Source: Symbiodinium natans
Taxonomy: Eukaryota > Sar > Dinophyceae > Suessiales > Symbiodiniaceae
Length of the DNA stretch: 64,000 bases
Direction of reading: 5' to 3'
Assembly (NCBI GenBank): GCA_905221605.1
Contig: CAJNDS010000521.1
Location: 41,001-105,000 of the forward strand
This document shows, piece after piece, positions 60,261 through 64,000 of the stretch (positions are counted from its first letter, which is position 1; every line of letters begins with the position of its first letter). The notes under the pieces were generated by a model. The model was not told the DNA's origin. It searched no databases and saw only the letters and a list, made by a program, of their open reading frames with translations. Position numbers and translations under genes: made by a program.

Positions 60261-63200
60261 TCAGCGTCCCGCTTTCAGCACACCCCACCCAGGGCCGCAG
60301 GTCCACTTGGCCTCCTCAGGGCTCCTAGTCCATCTCGGCCTCCAGCAGGTCCATTCGTGTAGGCGAACAGTCCCCTCATCTTGGCCTACCTGGGCTTCCT
60401 TAGACCTTCAGCGTAGGCTTGCAGCGCCCGATTTTGTCCTCCCCCATCAGCGTCACCAACCTGCACCACTCATCTCGGCCTCACACCACTCATCTCGGCC
60501 TCACAGGGCCCTAGGTGCGAGCAGCACCCCTCATCTTCCTCCCGACGCCCCAATTCTTCTGTGCAGACAATATACACCCCCCTACTAGCCGGCTACGGCG
60601 CCTTTGCTCCATCGGAGTAAGCAATCAGCACTCCTCAACGGCCTCTCAGTGTCTTAAGTCCATCGGCGTTAAAGGGCTGGTCTCCCATGACACCGCTCTG
60701 TTTGTAGACACATACACCGAGTCCTGTTCCTCGGCGCAAACAAGGGGGCTGCCTTCTGTCCCTTGTCGTAGTTAGTACTCCCAGCCTTTCGGGCCACTGT
60801 CCCTCTAGCATTTAGTACCCGCCATCTCGAACCCTTCGTGGAGAGCGGCGATGACGTTTTCGGAGCTGCTCTGCGATATGGGGGGGGAAGATGGTGTAGG
60901 CCGCAGTAACATCTGTGGGCCATTTCACTCACTCACTCACTCAGGCCTTTTTCTTCAATGTCCTCCCTTCCTCAGCATGCGGTTCCCTGCAGCAAACGCT
61001 TAGTGACTTGAAACACCCTCGAACCTTTCCCAGAATACTTGTAACAAGTCACCCACTTGATGCAGGTACTAAACCGCTCGCCAATCCGCTTCTCCAAGTT
61101 CCTGGTGCGATCCAGGTAGGAAAGACAGTATGATGGCTTGATCCGCTGAGAACGCACCTCACCACCAATGGAGCATTCAGTGATAGGCACCTGTTCGCCT
61201 CTCTCATTGAATTTTGTTCGCGCCTGCGATGCGGCTCTGCGGACGTACAAGAAGGCACGCGACGATTTCAACAGGTCACGGCTGCCTTGGTAACCTTGGT
61301 AGCATCGCCACTCAGGTAGACCGAATGCAGCCCCTGACTAGCAGGGTGCAAAATGTCAGGGCTCTTACGAGATGAGCCCGAAAACTCCGGAGCATCCAAC
61401 ATGACGCAATGCTCATGGCAGAGTTGCTTCGAATTTGCAGGTGCCTGCGTGCTCTGTCGGACAGGTTCAGTAGCCCCATCCATTCTTGATATTCTTGCTG
61501 GAGTGACAGGTCGGGTTGAACGGAGACCCTGCAAGTAGACCCAACCCTTCAAGTGTGTCCTTGCAGAGCCAAACGGGGGACCCAGGCCTCAGTTCCTGAA
61601 GGCAATTCACAGTGCAACGGCCATCTCGCTGGGGTTCGACGAGTGTGGCCGATGCGGCGGCCCCTGGCAGAGTCAAAAGATGGAAAATGCCGTGCCTCGG
61701 GGTTTCTGAAACCCCAACCCGAAACCCTGAACCAGAGAGCCTCAGAGCAGCTCCTCATTTTCTCGAGTCAGTCGGTCACAGCGGGCTCTTACTTCTTTGT
61801 TGGTGCAGCTCCTGACGTTGGCAAGCTCTGGCGATTGCGAGTTGTGGCCTGCTCATGACTTACGCTCTTTGACAGGTAGTGCGCCCTCTTCTACTCATAA
61901 TTTGGCGGCCCTTGAGACCATAACTCCTAAACTCTTGAATCCCAGGCAGTTTGCAAGTTTGCCACAAGCCAAGCAGCCATCGATCCCAGCCTGCTTACAG
62001 GCGCAGGCGTCCCTGAGTTCATAGGATTAGATTTTCGGGGGGGGGGGGGGGGGGGATGTTCTTTCTTCGAAACCTGGGTGGTTTCCTGACCGTAGTGTAT
62101 GCCCGGGGCGCATTTTTCCAAATCCACAGAAACCAGCCTTTTTTTTGGAGTTCTTTTTTTTGGAGTTCTGAGAGCGCAGGTGGGGAAATCTTGTACATGA
62201 AGTGAACGACAGTTGAATGACCCTACAGGCCTTCTCTGGGTCTTAGGTTGGGGAATACCAGGCAATCATCAACTCCAACAGTTTCCAAAAATCAAGGGGT
62301 CTGCAGGGGAACCCAACATATCTGCAAGGACTTGCAGGTTCTACGATGTGCCATGCTTGGGCTGTGCTGCATGTTGTGCTGGTCTGCTGGGGACTTTGGC
62401 GTGCGCTGCTTCCATGTCAAGACCATGGACCCACGAAGGTTCTGTCATGTTTTGTCGCCCGCCGCCCTCCCACAAACACTTGCAAACAGTGTGACAGAGA
62501 TGGCATCACAGGTGCGAAGTCTAGATGCCTTCCAGCAAGCAAACTTGAGGTTTATTTTTCGCGTGAGGGTGCGGCGGAGTGGTAGGGAAAACGAGAGTTC
62601 GGGCAGTTCGGGCAGTTAGGTCTTGTGACTGCAGGGTGCCGAAGGCTTGCCTTCGCACCTGGCCTGACGAGCCCCTTTCCGAATCTCATGTTGATGCATG
62701 CTTCATGCCCATGGCAGCCGTCACACACCTTAGAGGAAGCACACATAGGAGCACAGGCACCATCTTGCTTTTGTTGTAGGATAACGGGCTTGGACTCCCG
62801 AGATACTGGGATGTTAGAGTCTGTTAGAGGTCCAGGATTTAGGGCTGACATTGTTCGAGTGAGGCTTGTTTACTCCTCATTGGTGGGCTTGGTCGCAATG
62901 GAGTGGTTGTATCAGGCATTCGTGGGGCCGCGCTCTCGGCCAAAGCAGCTTGACATGCCGGCTTGAGATTTGTATTTCTCAAGGCTGTTCCCGGCTTGCC
63001 CTTGCACTGGCAGAGAAAAGCTGGTGCTCCTCTCAACAGTATCTGTGTATATCTGTGCCATGCATATGCACGCTGTTTTGCTGTATTAGCTCGTGCGCCT
63101 TGAGTCTTGTAGTAGCCACGCAACAGGCTGAATGCTGTCGGAGAATGCCTGTCAGCAGTTGGATACTGCGCCTCGCCAGGCTTTCGAAAAGCGGATGCCG

Positions 63201-64000
63201 CCGCATACTCGACGACAGCCTTTGCACACTGCAAGCGCGTTCATGTGAGGCCTCATGTCCATCTCTGTTTACCTGAGGGCCAAGAAGCAAGCCGCCAAGA
63301 TGGTGGCACGCTCACGCTCGCCTGAGGCCGGCAAGAGGGACGTTCAAATACGTTCAGGGTAGGTCGCAAACCCCAGAAGGGCTGTTTCTTCCGCAAAAGT
63401 GCCTACAGGTATGTGCATGTCATCCTTCCAAGCGCAGGGGCCATGCGACCTCGCCCCGCAGGGTTCAAGTGCGCATATAGGTCATCCTTGAGCCTGAAAG
63501 GACCGGGGAGCTCCTTTTGCCAAAGAATTGGTGCTACAGCTTAGACTAGGCACGTGCTTGGACACTAAGGGTGTAGCGGAGAACTGTGACTATTGCTCCA
63601 GTGCAAACGAATACAGCCCGGGTAGTCTTGTGAGATTCTCAGCGGCACATGCGCAGGGGCAAAAGCCCATGTTTTTCAAATTCATATCTTTCTCAAAACA
63701 GCCCAAGTTTCAGTGGGCCAGACGTTGCATCTTCGCTTTGCTGTGGCCCGAAACCCTTAACCCGTAGCGCTACAGCTTGAGACCATGTTCCCTGCCATGT
63801 GTGAAGCTGGGCACAGTCTGGGCACAGTCTGGGCACAGTTGGCACAGTTAATGCAGAAGCCTCAGCCCAAAGTCTTCGAAACCCCGAAGCCCTAAACCCG
63901 GAGGCGGCAAGGCCCAAGGACAATGCAGCGAAGGCGAAGGCAGGATTCAGGCTTATTGGGTTTAGAGCAAGCTTAGTGCCATGTTTGCAAGAGCTTCAGG
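60261..64000. other. No recognised gene
   Basis: Frames are short and without motifs. Simple sequences present: (TCAC)5 at about 60925, G20 at 62037-62056, a tandem pair TTTTTTTTGGAGTTC at 62137-62168, GGGCACAGTCT repeats at 63811-63848. Single telomere-like words (CCCTAAACCC) occur near 63888. I support nothing more. Confidence 0.4.
62037..62056 (+). repeat. Poly-G tract, 20 bases
   Basis: A run of 20 G after ATTAGATTTTC. Like the poly-C tracts it may be length-variable. No coding context. Confidence 0.9.

Noticed and set aside
63880-63900. Telomere-like word CCCTAAACCC
   Set aside because: It is a single unit with degenerate neighbours, not an array.
1-64000. CRISPR arrays, rRNA, tRNA and bacterial-type operons
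   Set aside because: I looked for direct-repeat/spacer structure, rRNA and tRNA signatures, and Shine-Dalgarno-led gene clusters, and found none.

Overview
This window looks like dinoflagellate nuclear DNA, most likely from a Symbiodinium-like or Polarella-like (Suessiales) genome. The reasons are: large decayed retroelements of families I know from dinoflagellate proteomes, AG|G-type exon starts with short exons on the plus strand, a Thr/Ser-linker Cys-rich extracellular gene, and an interstitial CCCTAAA array. I see no rRNA, tRNA, CRISPR, bacterial operon or spliced-leader gene.

1-13.6 kb (minus strand) is one uninterrupted reading frame of about 4,530 codons. It starts with ATG at 13591 and runs off the left edge of the window. 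It encodes a LINE-type retrotransposon polyprotein. In order it has a Cys-rich N-terminal region, a KptA/Tpt1-like RNA 2'-phosphotransferase domain, a tandemly duplicated ~270-residue module, an AP-type (EEP) endonuclease, a reverse transcriptase with an FADD box, a run of C2H2-like zinc fingers, a C-terminal domain best read in a second frame (460-1473), and at the window edge a cysteine-peptidase (USP-like) Cys box. At least 18 copies of a short hairpin (GYGGANNCCRC) with compensatory stem changes are scattered through this element. I saw none elsewhere.

13.7-23.4 kb (minus strand) holds tyrosine-recombinase-type (DIRS-like) retroelement material. A gag-like protein is followed by a fused 2OG-Fe(II)-dioxygenase-like plus C5-cytosine-methyltransferase-like protein, and then by RT and RNase H. 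Frameshifts and one in-frame TAG interrupt it. Two tyrosine recombinase genes lie upstream, one of them frameshifted.

23.4-34.2 kb is mostly relics: an unassigned stretch with a 58-bp inverted repeat, a frameshifted gag with CCCH knuckles (27.7-29.9 kb, minus), repeated 3' ends of another LINE family (30.0-31.2 kb), and two opposed fragments of that family (31.6-34.1 kb).

36-41.6 kb contains a string of exon-like frames on the plus strand that suggest one or two unidentified host genes, followed by a (CCCTAAA)n interstitial telomere-like array. 43-52.9 kb carries a large multi-exon plus-strand gene for a Cys-rich, probably secreted or surface protein, with an AT-rich microsatellite in one intron. 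55.6-60.3 kb has two long poly-C tracts, a 198-bp satellite, and a decayed RING-finger plus endonuclease LINE fragment bracketed by that satellite. I recognise nothing in 60.3-64 kb.
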